Positions 8,540 to 18,520 are shown, counted from the first letter of the stretch. The stretch is 64,000 bases of DNA from Peribacillus alkalitolerans (GCF_010882125.1 NZ_JAAGVZ010000005.1:62001-126000), one strand, 5' to 3'. Numbers and translations: made by a program. The notes: generated from the letters alone by a model not told the origin.

Positions 8540-9304
8540 TCATACTTGCAATATCCGCCAAATTTCTTGGTCCAAGATGGACGCGGCATTCTCTCCTATA
8601 GGGAGTTGCTTTAATCCCTCTTCAAACCCATTCAGTTCTCTCTTTAAGAATGCATGGATACTTCGTATTGGAACTTTTTCAAAGTCTGAATTTTGCGTTT
8701 TACTATTTATAGTAAGTTTAAATTGCTCTAAAGCTTCACCATCTAATGGAATGCTTTCTAATAGTGTTGGAACCTGGAGACTTTTAATTATTTCACGATG
8801 ATACAGCAGGTTTTTAAGCATAACATAACAACGAATGGCCTGAATACAGATTTTTATTTCCTTTAATTCAAGCTTTTCATTTGCCTCAAGTTTTTTCACA
8901 TTCTTTACAAGCATTTGATAATAATGATAACCAAGTGCTTTCAAAGAAAAATGTTTTTCCATATTCTCTCGAAGAAAACAACCAATGCCTTCATCATACA
9001 AGACATTTTCTGTTGTCAGCCACTCGAACATTCCTGGATTGCTTTTAAGGTATAGATGAGATGCCTTATATATGTCCCATCCTTCGATTTCAAAGGGAGG
9101 ACAAACTTGTTGAAGCACATCACTCGATTTCTTTAGTGAAAGATATTTCCTTTTATCTCGTTCAACATATATCCATTTTACGTCCAGATCTGAGGTAGAA
9201 TTTGATAATCCATAAGCATGGCTACCTACGACTGCCACAAATAACACCTGTTTATTTTCCATTCGAGCTTTATCCTGAATCAAACCCATTACATTTTTTT
9301 GCAA
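8540..9304 (-). CDS. Predicted nucleotidyltransferase (RlaP/YcgL type)
   Basis: A 254-residue protein with the polymerase-beta-type site GSHAYG (27-32) followed by SDLDVK (38-43), in which the two aspartates would bind metal. This is the arrangement of the RlaP/YcgL-like family (PF10127), members of which have been linked to RNA repair. The remaining, mostly helical, part matches that family in length. Substrate unknown. The start codon is TTG at 9304 behind AGGAGTG. It begins 13 bp after the dynA stop. Confidence 0.8.
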   Translation of the reverse strand: MQKNVMGLIQDKARMENKQVLFVAVVGSHAYGLSNSTSDLDVKWIYVERDKRKYLSLKKSSDVLQQVCPPFEIEGWDIYKASHLYLKSNPGMFEWLTTENVLYDEGIGCFLRENMEKHFSLKALGYHYYQMLVKNVKKLEANEKLELKEIKICIQAIRCYVMLKNLLYHREIIKSLQVPTLLESIPLDGEALEQFKLTINSKTQNSDFEKVPIRSIHAFLKRELNGFEEGLKQLPIGENAASILDQEIWRILQV

Positions 9305-9317
9305 GAAATCACTCCTA

Positions 9318-12300
9318 CTAACCCAGTAGTTCCTTCATTTCTTTAACAAGGTTTTGATATTCTTCAATGTTATTTGAATTTAATAGTGTGTCATAATAGC
9401 CTTCGTAAATTTCCTCTATACTTTTACCAAAGTGTTGCATGATGTCCTGCATTTCCGATTCAACACTTGATCCATAGTATGCCTTTAACAAATCCCCTTG
9501 CTCATTGGTATATTCTTGCGTAGGAGATTTCAACCCCTCATGTAACGCATCCGCCATTTTTTGTTTTTCATTCTTCTCAAAGAAGCTTTTTGTGTTTTTG
9601 AAGAATGCAAGTTCCTTCCTATAATCTCTTGCATTCACATTTTTTAATGCAGCCTCAAAGTGTAAGGCATCGAGCTTTTTCGTATCTTTAAAGGAGATAT
9701 TAATTCCTCCTCTAACTTTTTGAAGCTCCTGTAATAGAGCGGATTGCTTTTGCTGTAGAAGTTTTTGAGTATATAGCTCAATACGCAATGCAGTGGCTCT
9801 CATTTCTTGCGCGAGATCAAAGCCTAAGCTTTCCTTTAATTCCGAAAAAGAGGTTTGTAATGCTTGCTTCAAATCCCTGCCGTCATCCTTTATTACAGCT
9901 GGATTAAATGCCTCCTTAAAGAAATCATTGAATCTAAGGAATACCCTTTGACGTGCATAAAATAATAGCTCATCAACTTCCTTATGCATCCTTCCCAATT
10001 CAACTTCAGAATCAATTTCAGCAATGACACTTCTCATTTCTTCTAATTCTGCATTAAAAGTAAGTTTAGTCTGCTCTTTTTGCTCATGAGATTGTTTGGC
10101 AGTATTCAACATATCTTCAAGCATCAAAACAGCATTAGATACTGAATTCATCGCTGAAGAGATAGCAAGGTCTGTCAACTCATTAGAGATGAATCTATAA
10201 AATGCAGTCTCGAAATTAGACATCCCACTGTCTTTTAAAAACGTATGCTGGAACTTATCATCTCCCGACTTTTCCGCTATTGCCTCTTTACTGGAAATCG
10301 GATAAAGCCTAGGGAAACGAATACCAAAACCTTGTAATTGCTCTTCGATATAGGTTTTAACATCTACACATTCCTCTTCGGATTGTGCCAAGTCTACTGC
10401 ATTTAATAGGAAAAACATTTTATCCATTGCAAAAGAATCCTTCACTCGGCCGAGCTGAATTAAGAATTCTCGGTCAGCTATTGAAAATGGATGATTGTAA
10501 TAGGTCACAAACAATATGGCATCGGAATTTTTGATATATTCAAATGCTGCGTCCGTATGTCGAGCATTAATCGAATCAGCACCTGGTGTATCTACAAGTA
10601 CCATTCCATTTCTAGTAAATTCACAATCCCAGTAAAGTTCAATCCAATCGACAAGACAAGACTTCGTTTCATTGGCTGCAAAATCCTGAAACTCAGCCAT
10701 ATCAACGATTTTTTCAGATCCGAATTGTCCTTTATATAATGGATAACCGGCTGCAAAAGCTTTAATGAAGGATAAATGTGCTTTTTCTCTTCCATCGCCT
10801 TTATCGGTATAACTAAAGTTTCTAGCAGAATGATATGCTTCTTCTAAATTCTTCGGAGACAATTTAAAGGCTTGCATCGCAATTTGGATATCTTCAAACA
10901 ACATTTCTTCACTTTTCAATCGTACCTTTGCAGTTCCATGCTCTTGCCCATTTGTTGGAGGAACGATTTTATTAATGACAGCTGTTGTAGGATTTGGTGA
11001 TACGGGTAATATACGCTCTCCAATCAATGCATTCGCAAAACTGGATTTACCGGCACTGAAAGCTCCAAATAAGGCAATGGTAAAGGTTTGATTTTCAAGT
11101 CTCTTCGATTTTTCTTGTAATTCTTTAGCAAGCTGAGTAAAACCTTTCACTGGTGTAAGGAACTTAGCCGCTTGATTCAGTTTTTTCGTTGTTATTTCAA
11201 GTTTATGTTTACCATTTTCCTGTGACTCATTTCCATCATTTAGAACATTAGTTGGTGTAACATCTAATGTTGTTTTGGAGATATTTTGATCTATTTCTTT
11301 CTCTTGATTTGAAATGATCCTCACTTGCTTTTCCTCTGTCGCCCACTTTTGCAATATTGATTCTGTGTCAAGAATATTAGGGGCATTTATGAGAGCTTGC
11401 TGAAGTTCTTTTGATTGTTCAGCTATGCGATTTTTTCCATCCTGCACCTTTTCACTTGCACAAACAAACTTTTCTATTTCGTTCATTCTAGCTGTAAAAA
11501 GAGACATTTGTTCTTCTAATGATTTATTTTGTTCTTTCTGAATCACTTCAAAAAATTTCATTGCCATTTGTCTTGCTTGTTTTTTCAATAAGTCTGCCAC
11601 ATCGTTACTAAATAGAAGGACATAATCGCCTGTAATGGTCGATTGTTCCTTGACCATATCTTTAATCTGTTGTTCTGGTAAGGAGATTGACATCTCTTGA
11701 ATGGATTTTTCAAGATTAGGCAAATATAAATTCAATTTATTAATTGTAGACAAGCATAATTCCTTAACAGACCAGTCCAGCTGTGTTTGAATTCTTTCTT
11801 TTAGACTCTCAAACAGACTTCTCTCTCTTTCCAGTCGAACCTGTTCTGTCTTACCCTTTGAAAAAAGAAGGCCAACCTTAAAGTTTTTTTGTTGAGATTC
11901 AATAAACAAGCGAATTAATTCACGCGTTTCCGCCGGCATTAAGTACGCATTGTTTAGAGTTTTTACTAATTCCTCTTGAAATTGTTGCTCCAACTCCAAA
12001 CGACTTGCATAAATTTCCTGTTTTGCTGAAGTTAACTTGGTTAACTCAGATACCATCAACGCCAACGATTCAGGGTCAATTTCATCCAAAATTTGAATTT
12101 CTTCAGAAAGTCGTTCTTCATTTTGGTCTTGAAGCCAAAGGATATGTTGTTCTACCAATCTTTCTGCAGATTTGTATATGGAATTCAGTGTAAACTCGTC
12201 ACTCCAATTGACACTTTCAAACATAATTGATTTAACAGTTTGGATATCATTTTTAGGATGATCTAAATCCCTGACTGACGAATAGAAAATCCCATCAGGC

Positions 12301-12989
12301 TTTACATTCCATTCTGAAAATGCCTGTTCTACTGAATTCTGGAAAGCTTCAAAACTTAATTCCTTATTTTCATGTTTGTCAATTTGATTGACCACTAAGT
12401 AAAGTTTCTTCCCTGCATCTGTAAGTTCTTTCGTGAATAAAAAATTCACTTCAGATTGGACATGATTATAGTCCATTACATAAAAAATAATATCTGCTAA
12501 ATGAAGTGCAGATTCTGTCGATACTCTATGGGCATCATCTGTAGAGTCGATACCTGGTGTATCCATGATCGAACACTGTGAAGGTAAAGGAAACATCGGT
12601 GAGGAGATATGAATCTCCTTGACTGCATCCCCGTCCTTACAATATTTCTTCACTTCTCTTAAATCATAGGGAGCAGGGAATAGGGCAGGTTCATCATGGA
12701 AATAAAATACTTTTGCATATTCTTCCCCACTCATTACTTTTACAAGGTTTGCACTTGTAGGTATTGGACTGGAAGGCAAAACTTGCTCCCCCAACAAGTA
12801 GTTAATCATGCTCGATTTTCCTGCAGAAAAATGACCACAAAGAGCAATGATGTGTTCCTTTGTTTTTGTCTTTTGTATTAATTGCTTCATTTTTTCCGCA
12901 CTTTGCAAATCACCGTTCTTCTCAAATGTTTGAAAAATTGAAAATAGAGATTGAATCAAAGTGCTATGTTTCATAGTTGTTTTAATCAT
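9318..12989 (-). CDS. dynA: Bacterial dynamin with two fused GTPase units (DynA)
   Basis: Large membrane-remodelling GTPase, in B. subtilis a tandem fusion acting in membrane fusion and repair. About 1223 residues. Unit one has the P-loop GHFSAGKSS at 52-60 and DTPGID. Unit two has GAFSAGKSS near residue 640 and DTPGAD. Long coiled-coil stretches lie between and after them. The frame runs open to 13076, but a terminator hairpin covers that extension, while the ATG at 12989 has AAGGGGA nine bases upstream and precedes the conserved part. It is the first gene of a leftward operon reaching ypcP. Confidence 0.92.
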   Translation of the reverse strand: MIKTTMKHSTLIQSLFSIFQTFEKNGDLQSAEKMKQLIQKTKTKEHIIALCGHFSAGKSSMINYLLGEQVLPSSPIPTSANLVKVMSGEEYAKVFYFHDEPALFPAPYDLREVKKYCKDGDAVKEIHISSPMFPLPSQCSIMDTPGIDSTDDAHRVSTESALHLADIIFYVMDYNHVQSEVNFLFTKELTDAGKKLYLVVNQIDKHENKELSFEAFQNSVEQAFSEWNVKPDGIFYSSVRDLDHPKNDIQTVKSIMFESVNWSDEFTLNSIYKSAERLVEQHILWLQDQNEERLSEEIQILDEIDPESLALMVSELTKLTSAKQEIYASRLELEQQFQEELVKTLNNAYLMPAETRELIRLFIESQQKNFKVGLLFSKGKTEQVRLERERSLFESLKERIQTQLDWSVKELCLSTINKLNLYLPNLEKSIQEMSISLPEQQIKDMVKEQSTITGDYVLLFSNDVADLLKKQARQMAMKFFEVIQKEQNKSLEEQMSLFTARMNEIEKFVCASEKVQDGKNRIAEQSKELQQALINAPNILDTESILQKWATEEKQVRIISNQEKEIDQNISKTTLDVTPTNVLNDGNESQENGKHKLEITTKKLNQAAKFLTPVKGFTQLAKELQEKSKRLENQTFTIALFGAFSAGKSSFANALIGERILPVSPNPTTAVINKIVPPTNGQEHGTAKVRLKSEEMLFEDIQIAMQAFKLSPKNLEEAYHSARNFSYTDKGDGREKAHLSFIKAFAAGYPLYKGQFGSEKIVDMAEFQDFAANETKSCLVDWIELYWDCEFTRNGMVLVDTPGADSINARHTDAAFEYIKNSDAILFVTYYNHPFSIADREFLIQLGRVKDSFAMDKMFFLLNAVDLAQSEEECVDVKTYIEEQLQGFGIRFPRLYPISSKEAIAEKSGDDKFQHTFLKDSGMSNFETAFYRFISNELTDLAISSAMNSVSNAVLMLEDMLNTAKQSHEQKEQTKLTFNAELEEMRSVIAEIDSEVELGRMHKEVDELLFYARQRVFLRFNDFFKEAFNPAVIKDDGRDLKQALQTSFSELKESLGFDLAQEMRATALRIELYTQKLLQQKQSALLQELQKVRGGINISFKDTKKLDALHFEAALKNVNARDYRKELAFFKNTKSFFEKNEKQKMADALHEGLKSPTQEYTNEQGDLLKAYYGSSVESEMQDIMQHFGKSIEEIYEGYYDTLLNSNNIEEYQNLVKEMKELLG

Positions 12990-13042
12990 TTTTAGTTTTC
13001 CCCTTGCAATACAATATGCCTTCATTGTAATCGATTTTTGAG

Positions 13043-13076
13043 CAAAATAAAATGACCAGTCAAATAGCCTGGTCAT
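13043..13076 (-). terminator. Terminator between the small Fur-box gene and dynA
   Basis: The stem ATGACCAG/CTGGTCAT with a nine-base loop is followed by TTTATTTT on the minus strand. It lies 33 bp after the stop of the 32-codon gene, which makes that gene an independent unit upstream of dynA. Confidence 0.75.
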
Positions 13077-13108
13077 AAGTAGTATTTTTTATATGATATC
13101 ATTTTTTA

Positions 13109-13207
13109 TTAATTATTGGAATTCGATGCGCCCTGAACATTGTTTAGAACGTGTTTCATTACAAGACTATATGTAGCGATTGTTGAAGCAATAAATAACC
13201 ACACCAT
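13109..13207 (-). CDS. Unannotated 32-residue small membrane-type protein with Fur-like boxes
   Basis: A 32-codon ORF starting MVWLFIASTIATYS and ending NVQGASNSNN. It has one hydrophobic helix (about 2-17) followed by a short polar tail. A ribosome site AAAGGCGG lies eight bases from the ATG at 13207. Upstream are a strong promoter and two Fur-like boxes; downstream is a terminator. An overlapping ATG at 13212 in another frame encodes only 17 residues. I do not recognise the peptide. The complete gene-like package (promoter, operator, ribosome site, ORF, terminator) is what supports it; expression as a small RNA instead of a peptide cannot be excluded. Confidence 0.6.
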   Translation of the reverse strand: MVWLFIASTIATYSLVMKHVLNNVQGASNSNN

Positions 13208-13230
13208 GTCATGCGCCGCCTTTGACATTT

Positions 13231-13260
13231 ATTATAAGTGAGAATAATTTTCATGTTCAA
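13231..13260 (-). promoter_or_regulatory. Promoter of the small Fur-box gene
   Basis: TTGAAC (13255-13260) and TATAAT (13231-13236) are separated by 18 bp. A second possible promoter lies just upstream: TTGAAA at 13288-13293 and TAATAT at 13265-13270, with a 17-bp spacer. Confidence 0.7.
13240..13258. promoter_or_regulatory. Fur-like box A
   Basis: GAGAATAATTTTCATGTTC matches 14 of 19 positions of the Fur consensus GATAATGATTATCATTATC. It lies in the spacer between the -35 and -10 of the small-gene promoter, a position suited to repression. Confidence 0.55.
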
Positions 13261-13272
13261 TTAGATATTATC

Positions 13273-13291
13273 AAAAACGATAATCATTTTC
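13273..13291. promoter_or_regulatory. Fur-like box B
   Basis: Read on the minus strand, GAAAATGATTATCGTTTTT matches 15 of 19 consensus positions, including an unbroken AATGATTATC core. It overlaps the -35 of the upstream alternative promoter. Confidence 0.6.
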
Positions 13292-13315
13292 AATAGGTTT
13301 TTTGTCTTTTGATTT

Positions 13316-13605
13316 GGCTCATTTATTATAGATAGATGCTTTTAGACTATTAAGTTTGTCCGTTGATTGCAGCGAGAGGCACTTGCATTCCGCAGGGAGG
13401 GTGGGAGCCTCCTCGGCGTTGCCGCCTGTGGGGTCTCCCATTTCCCTCTGTTTACCGCAGGACATTGAATAAGCTTCCTCGATTAAACACCGCACGAAGA
13501 AAATGCGGATGCATTTTCGAGGAGCAAGTGCCCTTCGCTACAATCACTCAGATTGTTAAAGTTTAAAATTACTCTAAAAAAGCAACAAACCTTATGAAAA
13601 CAGCC
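13316..13605 (+). repeat. Intergenic palindromic repeat, copy R1 (long form)
   Basis: A 290-bp copy of the family. Outer ends are GGCTCATTT and GAAAACAGCC. An inner palindrome pairs TTGATTGCAGCG with CGCTACAATCA and GGCACTTGC with GCAAGTGCC. It includes the extra 61-bp module at 13461-13521. It ends 22 bp from the bpsB stop codon. The reading frame through it is a by-product of its GC-rich composition. Confidence 0.85.
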
Positions 13606-13627
13606 CTTGATTTAATCTAATCCAACT

Positions 13628-14152
13628 TCACTTTCCGAAATGATCATTGTAATCCGTTAAAGTTCTTAATGCCTGCTCTTCCAATGGTATTCTCACGTAC
13701 ATCATGATGGCATTAGCAATTGAAAAAAGGACGAATGTGAAGAATGCATTAAATAGTAAGGAAACTACGGCAATTTCCATTGCGACAATTGCATAATTTG
13801 GATGGCGTACATAGCGATATGGTCCCTTTTTTATTACATTGACATTTGGAATAACAATGATTTTGGTATTCCAGTGTCTACCTAAAGAATAGAGTGCCCA
13901 CACTCGAATAAATTGTGCCAAAATAAAGATGATTAAGAGTAGTGGCCAACCTTTCGATGGGGATTTTTGTAGAATGGATACCTCAGTATACAAGGATATG
14001 AAAAATAGAGTATGCATCGCTATCATCCAAATATAATGCGTCTGACCAAATTCTACCCCACCATTTTTTTTCATCCATTTTTCATTGCTTTTAGCTATTC
14101 CTAGTTCGATTGCACGTTGTAAAAGGATGAATAATAAAAACCATTTAAACAT
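13628..14152 (-). CDS. bpsB: Isoprenylcysteine methyltransferase-family protein, alkylpyrone methylase BpsB
   Basis: A 174-residue integral membrane protein of the ICMT family (B. subtilis YpbQ). Hydrophobic segments cover most of its length, and the C-terminal signature GPYRYVRHPNY (about 117-127) binds SAM. In B. subtilis, BpsB O-methylates alkylpyrones made by BpsA; the same role is inferred because the gene overlaps bpsA by eight bases. Together they would make methylated alkylpyrones at the membrane. No terminator other than repeat R1 follows. Confidence 0.88.
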   Translation of the reverse strand: MFKWFLLFILLQRAIELGIAKSNEKWMKKNGGVEFGQTHYIWMIAMHTLFFISLYTEVSILQKSPSKGWPLLLIIFILAQFIRVWALYSLGRHWNTKIIVIPNVNVIKKGPYRYVRHPNYAIVAMEIAVVSLLFNAFFTFVLFSIANAIMMYVRIPLEEQALRTLTDYNDHFGK

Positions 14153-15239
14153 GCTCCCACCTCACCAAAACTTGCTCAGAAGAAAATCCCGGCCCAAGAG
14201 CCGCCGCCAACCCGTATTCACCTTCAGATTTATTCATATGCATAAACCTTTCTAGTACATACAAAATGGTAGCGGACGACATATTTCCAAACTCCTTCAG
14301 AACGTCTGAAGATATTCTAAGCATTTCTTCTTTGAATCCCAGTGAATGCTGATAGGCATCCAGCACTTTTTTCCCGCCCGGATGTGCAATAAAATGAGAA
14401 ATATCAGATAATGATAATCCGTTTTCTTTTAAGAATCCTTCCACGTTTGGTTTAAGCCATCCTTCAATAATCGATGGTATATCTTTTGAAAAAATGACGT
14501 ACAATCCATTATCCTTCACCTCCCATCCCATCACCTCCAGAGAATCAGGCATAAGTGTAGAACTGCTCGCTAAAATTTGCGGGACATGTTTGGTTTTAGC
14601 ATAATTTCTTGCCTCCGATTCATCCCCACAGACGAGTGCACAGGCAATCCCATCGGCAAATAATGAGGTACCGACTAAATTACTTTTAGAAATATCATCT
14701 TTTTGGAAGGTCAAACTGCACAATTCAATACAGAGAACAAGCACATTTTGTTTTGGGTAAGCTTTGCAATAGTCAAAAGCTCTTGCTAAACCCGAAGCTC
14801 CACCTGCACAGCCTAATCCCCATAAAGGGATCCGCTTGATATGTGATGAAAATGAGAGACGATTCATGATGCGTGCATCAATGGTTGGAGTGCTGATTCC
14901 AGTACTGGAAACAAAAATGAATGCATCTATTTGCTCTTGATGGTATGGATTTGTCAGAAAAAGAGGGTTAGATAGACATTCCTGAATTGCCTTCGTTCCA
15001 AATTCGCTTGCTATTTTTATGTACATTTCATTTTTTTCTTCAAATCCATGATGATCTCTAAACCATTCCAATGGCATTCCAAAGTATCTAGAATCCACCT
15101 GGCCATTCTCAAAAATCTTCATCAATCTAGTTATATCCTTGAATGAATTAGCAAACATTTCTTTGGCGAATTCCATTGCATTTGACTGGGAAACTTTATA
15201 AGGCAATTTTATCGAAGAAATACTTAGAATGGAGGGCAT
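14145..15239 (-). CDS. bpsA: Type III polyketide synthase BpsA (BcsA)
   Basis: Chalcone-synthase-like enzyme that extends fatty acyl-CoA with malonyl-CoA to give alkylpyrones. The 364 residues contain the full catalytic triad: C144 in GLGCAGGASG, H284 in FIAHPGG, and N317 in EFGNMSS. AAAGGTGG precedes the ATG. It is the first gene of a two-gene operon with bpsB, divergent from the CheX-like gene. Confidence 0.92.
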   Translation of the reverse strand: MPSILSISSIKLPYKVSQSNAMEFAKEMFANSFKDITRLMKIFENGQVDSRYFGMPLEWFRDHHGFEEKNEMYIKIASEFGTKAIQECLSNPLFLTNPYHQEQIDAFIFVSSTGISTPTIDARIMNRLSFSSHIKRIPLWGLGCAGGASGLARAFDYCKAYPKQNVLVLCIELCSLTFQKDDISKSNLVGTSLFADGIACALVCGDESEARNYAKTKHVPQILASSSTLMPDSLEVMGWEVKDNGLYVIFSKDIPSIIEGWLKPNVEGFLKENGLSLSDISHFIAHPGGKKVLDAYQHSLGFKEEMLRISSDVLKEFGNMSSATILYVLERFMHMNKSEGEYGLAAALGPGFSSEQVLVRWEHV

Positions 15240-15435
15240 ACAACTTCCACCTTTTACTATGATAAGGATATCTTATCCAATTCCATATTTTTGATTCTTT
15301 AGCTAAATAGGAAGGAAGTTGTGATTTATTTATCAATATATTAATAAAAAACCAAAATTTTATTATTTTCATAGACTTTATGCTCATATTTTTTGGTATT
15401 ATTAGATGTAAGTCATCGTTTTGGAGGAAGTTCAA

Positions 15436-15888
15436 ATGTCAATTAGTGCATCTATTACCAATGTATTGAATGGTACCATCGATTCCGTAAAATCTGTGAT
15501 TCCCCTTCCTATTCAAATAGATAAACCAACACTGATTAAACAACCTTATAAACAGGTTTCACTAGGGGTCCTAATTGGCATGACCGGTGATGTAAGGGGA
15601 AGATTGATCATTGAAGGTAATGAAGAGGTAATTGGAAGAATTGGACAATCCATGTTTGGTATGCCTATTGAAGGTGAAATGCTGCAATCATTCGCAGGTG
15701 AATTAGGGAATATGCTAGCTGGAAACTTAGCAACAAGCATTGCACAAAAAGGGGTAGAAATGGACATTACCCCACCTACAGTGCTGCTGGGTGAAACAAA
15801 ATTATTCGGTTTCGAAAAAGCTTTATGTTTACCACTATCATTTGAGGATATTGGAAAAATGAGTATTATACTTATGGTAGAGAATTAA
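15436..15888 (+). CDS. CheX-like chemotaxis phosphatase-family protein
   Basis: 150 residues of the CheX/CheC fold. The motif E89-L-G-N92 in FAGELGNMLAGN matches the ExxN active site with which CheX-type proteins dephosphorylate CheY-P. There is only one such motif, as in CheX. The annotated frame opens five codons earlier, but the ATG at 15436 has GGAGGAAG at proper distance. There are no chemotaxis genes nearby, so the partner response regulator is unknown. Confidence 0.75.
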   Translation: MSISASITNVLNGTIDSVKSVIPLPIQIDKPTLIKQPYKQVSLGVLIGMTGDVRGRLIIEGNEEVIGRIGQSMFGMPIEGEMLQSFAGELGNMLAGNLATSIAQKGVEMDITPPTVLLGETKLFGFEKALCLPLSFEDIGKMSIILMVEN

Positions 15889-15979
15889 TAAGTAGACTTA
15901 TTCATTTTATTAATAAAGATAGTAGAAAGTATAATACTCTCTACTATCTTTTATTATACTATTTCATTTCATTCATCTA

Positions 15980-16155
15980 TTAAAAACCTTGAATCGTCAT
16001 GCCTCCATCGACAAATAATGTCTGCCCTGTAATATAATTCGCAGCTCCAGAAGATAAGAAGACAGCGGGACCTACCAACTCGGAAAGTCTATTCCTCTTC
16101 CTGCCCCTGTTACTAATACCGTCTTTCCTTCTATCCTAAAACTTGGCAAAAACAT
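15980..16155 (-). pseudogene. Short-chain dehydrogenase remnant, internally deleted
   Basis: The original start survives with a perfect GGGAGGAATTAT leader: MFLPSFRIEGKTVLVTGAGRGI, the NAD(P)-binding beginning of an SDR enzyme. The reading then changes frame and resumes as LVGPAVFLSSGAANYITGQ and FVDGGMTIQGF, the SDR C-terminus. About 600 bp encoding the middle, including the catalytic Ser-Tyr-Lys, is missing, and the joined frame stops after 27 residues. It cannot make an active enzyme. The parent was probably a FabG or gluconate-5-dehydrogenase-like protein. Confidence 0.8.
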
Positions 16156-16183
16156 ATAATTCCTCCCTATCCATTTATTACTT

Positions 16184-16297
16184 CTATATAAACATGCATT
16201 CAAAATTCCTTAAAGCTTTTGGCATTAGAAGAACAAGAAAAAGGGAGACTCCAATTTCCAATACCCCTTCTATGGCCAATGCCAATGAGATAAGTGG
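16184..16297 (-). pseudogene. Possible remnant of a membrane-protein C-terminus
   Basis: An open stretch of 37 codons with no start codon or ribosome site encodes a hydrophobic segment (ISLALAIEGVLEIGVSLFLV) and a short basic tail ending at TAG. It follows a stop codon directly and lies next to the SDR remnant. It could be a fragment of a multi-pass protein, or chance. Confidence 0.25.
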
Positions 16298-16323
16298 CTA
16301 TCTTTTTTGAGTCACCCTGTTCA

Positions 16324-16488
16324 TTACTTATTATCTAATTTTGATGATTCTGGTTTTACAAAATGATTGTGTTTTTGTACTTGGATTTCAATTTGTTGAA
16401 ATTCTGATTTTCCACATGCACTACAAATGTTTCCTGTGTCAGATAAAGTCTTACAAAATTTACAATAACGAGTATTCAATGTAACCAT
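16324..16488 (-). CDS. Small zinc-ribbon-like protein, 54 residues
   Basis: The ORF MVTLNTRYCKFCKTLSDTGN continues with ICSACGK, so two CxxC pairs (C9/C12 and C22/C25) form a likely zinc ribbon, followed by a polar tail rich in Q, K and N. AAAGGG is only two bases from the ATG at 16488 but ten from TTG at 16479, so translation may begin at the TTG and give 51 residues. It lies between decayed DNA and pbuX. No family recognised; cysteine spacing is the only functional clue. Confidence 0.5.
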   Translation of the reverse strand: MVTLNTRYCKFCKTLSDTGNICSACGKSEFQQIEIQVQKHNHFVKPESSKLDNK

Positions 16489-16569
16489 TCCCTTTACAAA
16501 TATAATTGTAATATTATATTTATATGTTCAGAGAATGGTTAATGATGTTTTTATTTGAACATCAAAATA

Positions 16570-17879
16570 CTATGATGCTTTTTGTTCGTAAATACCTACT
16601 GACTTCGTTTTAGAAAAAGAAGGAAGCACATTGAATACTAGATTCAAGAAAATCGCAGTCAAACTTCCCGCCACAATACCGTTATCCGTCAATATTTGAA
16701 TGCTTTCAGGCATCTTATCAAATAATGTAGGGACGGCTGTAACTCCTAGTCCCATTCCTACTGAACATGCAATGATCAATAGATTTTCCTGCGAATTAAA
16801 GTTGACATTCCCAAGCATTTTAATGCCATATGCAATGACCATACCAAACATGGCAACCATTGCCCCACCCAAAACCGATGGTGGAATGACCGTTGTTAAT
16901 GCCCCAATCTTAGGCACTAAACCGAAAACGATTAAGAACCCACCTGCCACATATATGACGTTTTTAGTTTTCACACCTGAAAGCTGTAATAAGCCTACAT
17001 TTTGAGAATATGTCGTATATGGGAATGCGTTGAATATCCCACCAAGAAGAATAGCAAGCCCTTCTGCCCTATACCCTCTTGCAAGATCCTTTTCATCAAG
17101 TTTTTTATTGCAAATATCGCCTAATGCAAAATATACACCCGTTGATTCAACCAAACTGACTATAGCGACTAAAATCATTGTTAGGATTGCAGTCAATTCG
17201 AAGGTAGGAGTTCCAAAATAAAATGGTTTTACCATATGGAACCAACTAGCATCTCCAACTGCCGATAAGTCTACTTTTCCCATTGCAAACGCTACACCTG
17301 TCCCTGCTAATAAACCAAGTAATATTGAAATAGCTCGAACAAAGCCAGTAAAGAATTTATATAAGAAAATAATAAATAACAATGTTCCGAATCCTAATGC
17401 AATGTTCGTTCCTGATCCAAAATCAGGAGCTCCCACTCCTCCAGCTATATTATTGATAGCTACCGGTATTAGTGTGATCCCGATTATGGTAACAACTGAT
17501 CCCGTCACAACAGGAGGGAAAAATTTTACTAGCTTACTAAAGTACTTGCCTATCATGATTACGAATAATCCAGAAACAATAATTGCACCGTAAATGGATG
17601 AAATACCATTTTGCATCCCAATAGAAATCATAGGACCAACTGCTGTAAAAGTACAACCTAATACTACTGGAAGCCCCACTCCAAAAAATTTATTTTTCCA
17701 AACTTGAAGGATAGTTGCTATACCACACATTAAAATATCAATGGATACAAGGTACGTAAGTTGCTCTCCAGTTAAACCAAGAGCACCACCCACTATTAAT
17801 GGGACGATGACTGCACCTGCATACATAGCAAGAACATGTTGTAAGCCTAAAGAAGCAATTCTTAATGGTTGTTGTTTCA

Positions 17880-17880
<1 letters not shown>
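16570..17880 (-). CDS. pbuX: Xanthine permease PbuX
   Basis: NCS2-family purine permease, 436 residues with about 12-14 hydrophobic segments. Characteristic parts are the N-terminal GLQHVLAMYAGAVIVPL and the signature ESTGVYFALGDIC about 245-257. It imports xanthine by proton symport. Its ATG overlaps the xpt stop by one base (TAATG), so translation is coupled. The pair xpt-pbuX behind a guanine-type riboswitch is the arrangement known from B. subtilis. Confidence 0.95.
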
Positions 17881-18473
<593 letters not shown>

Positions 18474-18520
18474 TTAACTAACCTCCTAGACTTTAATCAT
18501 TCAGAAGGGAGCATTTTTGC

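Noticed and set aside
13045-13260. The Fur-box transcript as an FsrA-type small RNA
   Set aside because: It lacks the C-rich single-stranded segments typical of FsrA; a small protein explains the ribosome site better, although a dual role is still possible.
13363-13566. ORFs inside repeats (also 22613-22887, 24754-24966, 37358-37549, 37851-38148)
   Set aside because: They recur only because the repeats are GC-rich and share sequence. Wording such as GTCxPxGG is repeat-derived, with no consistent start or ribosome site.
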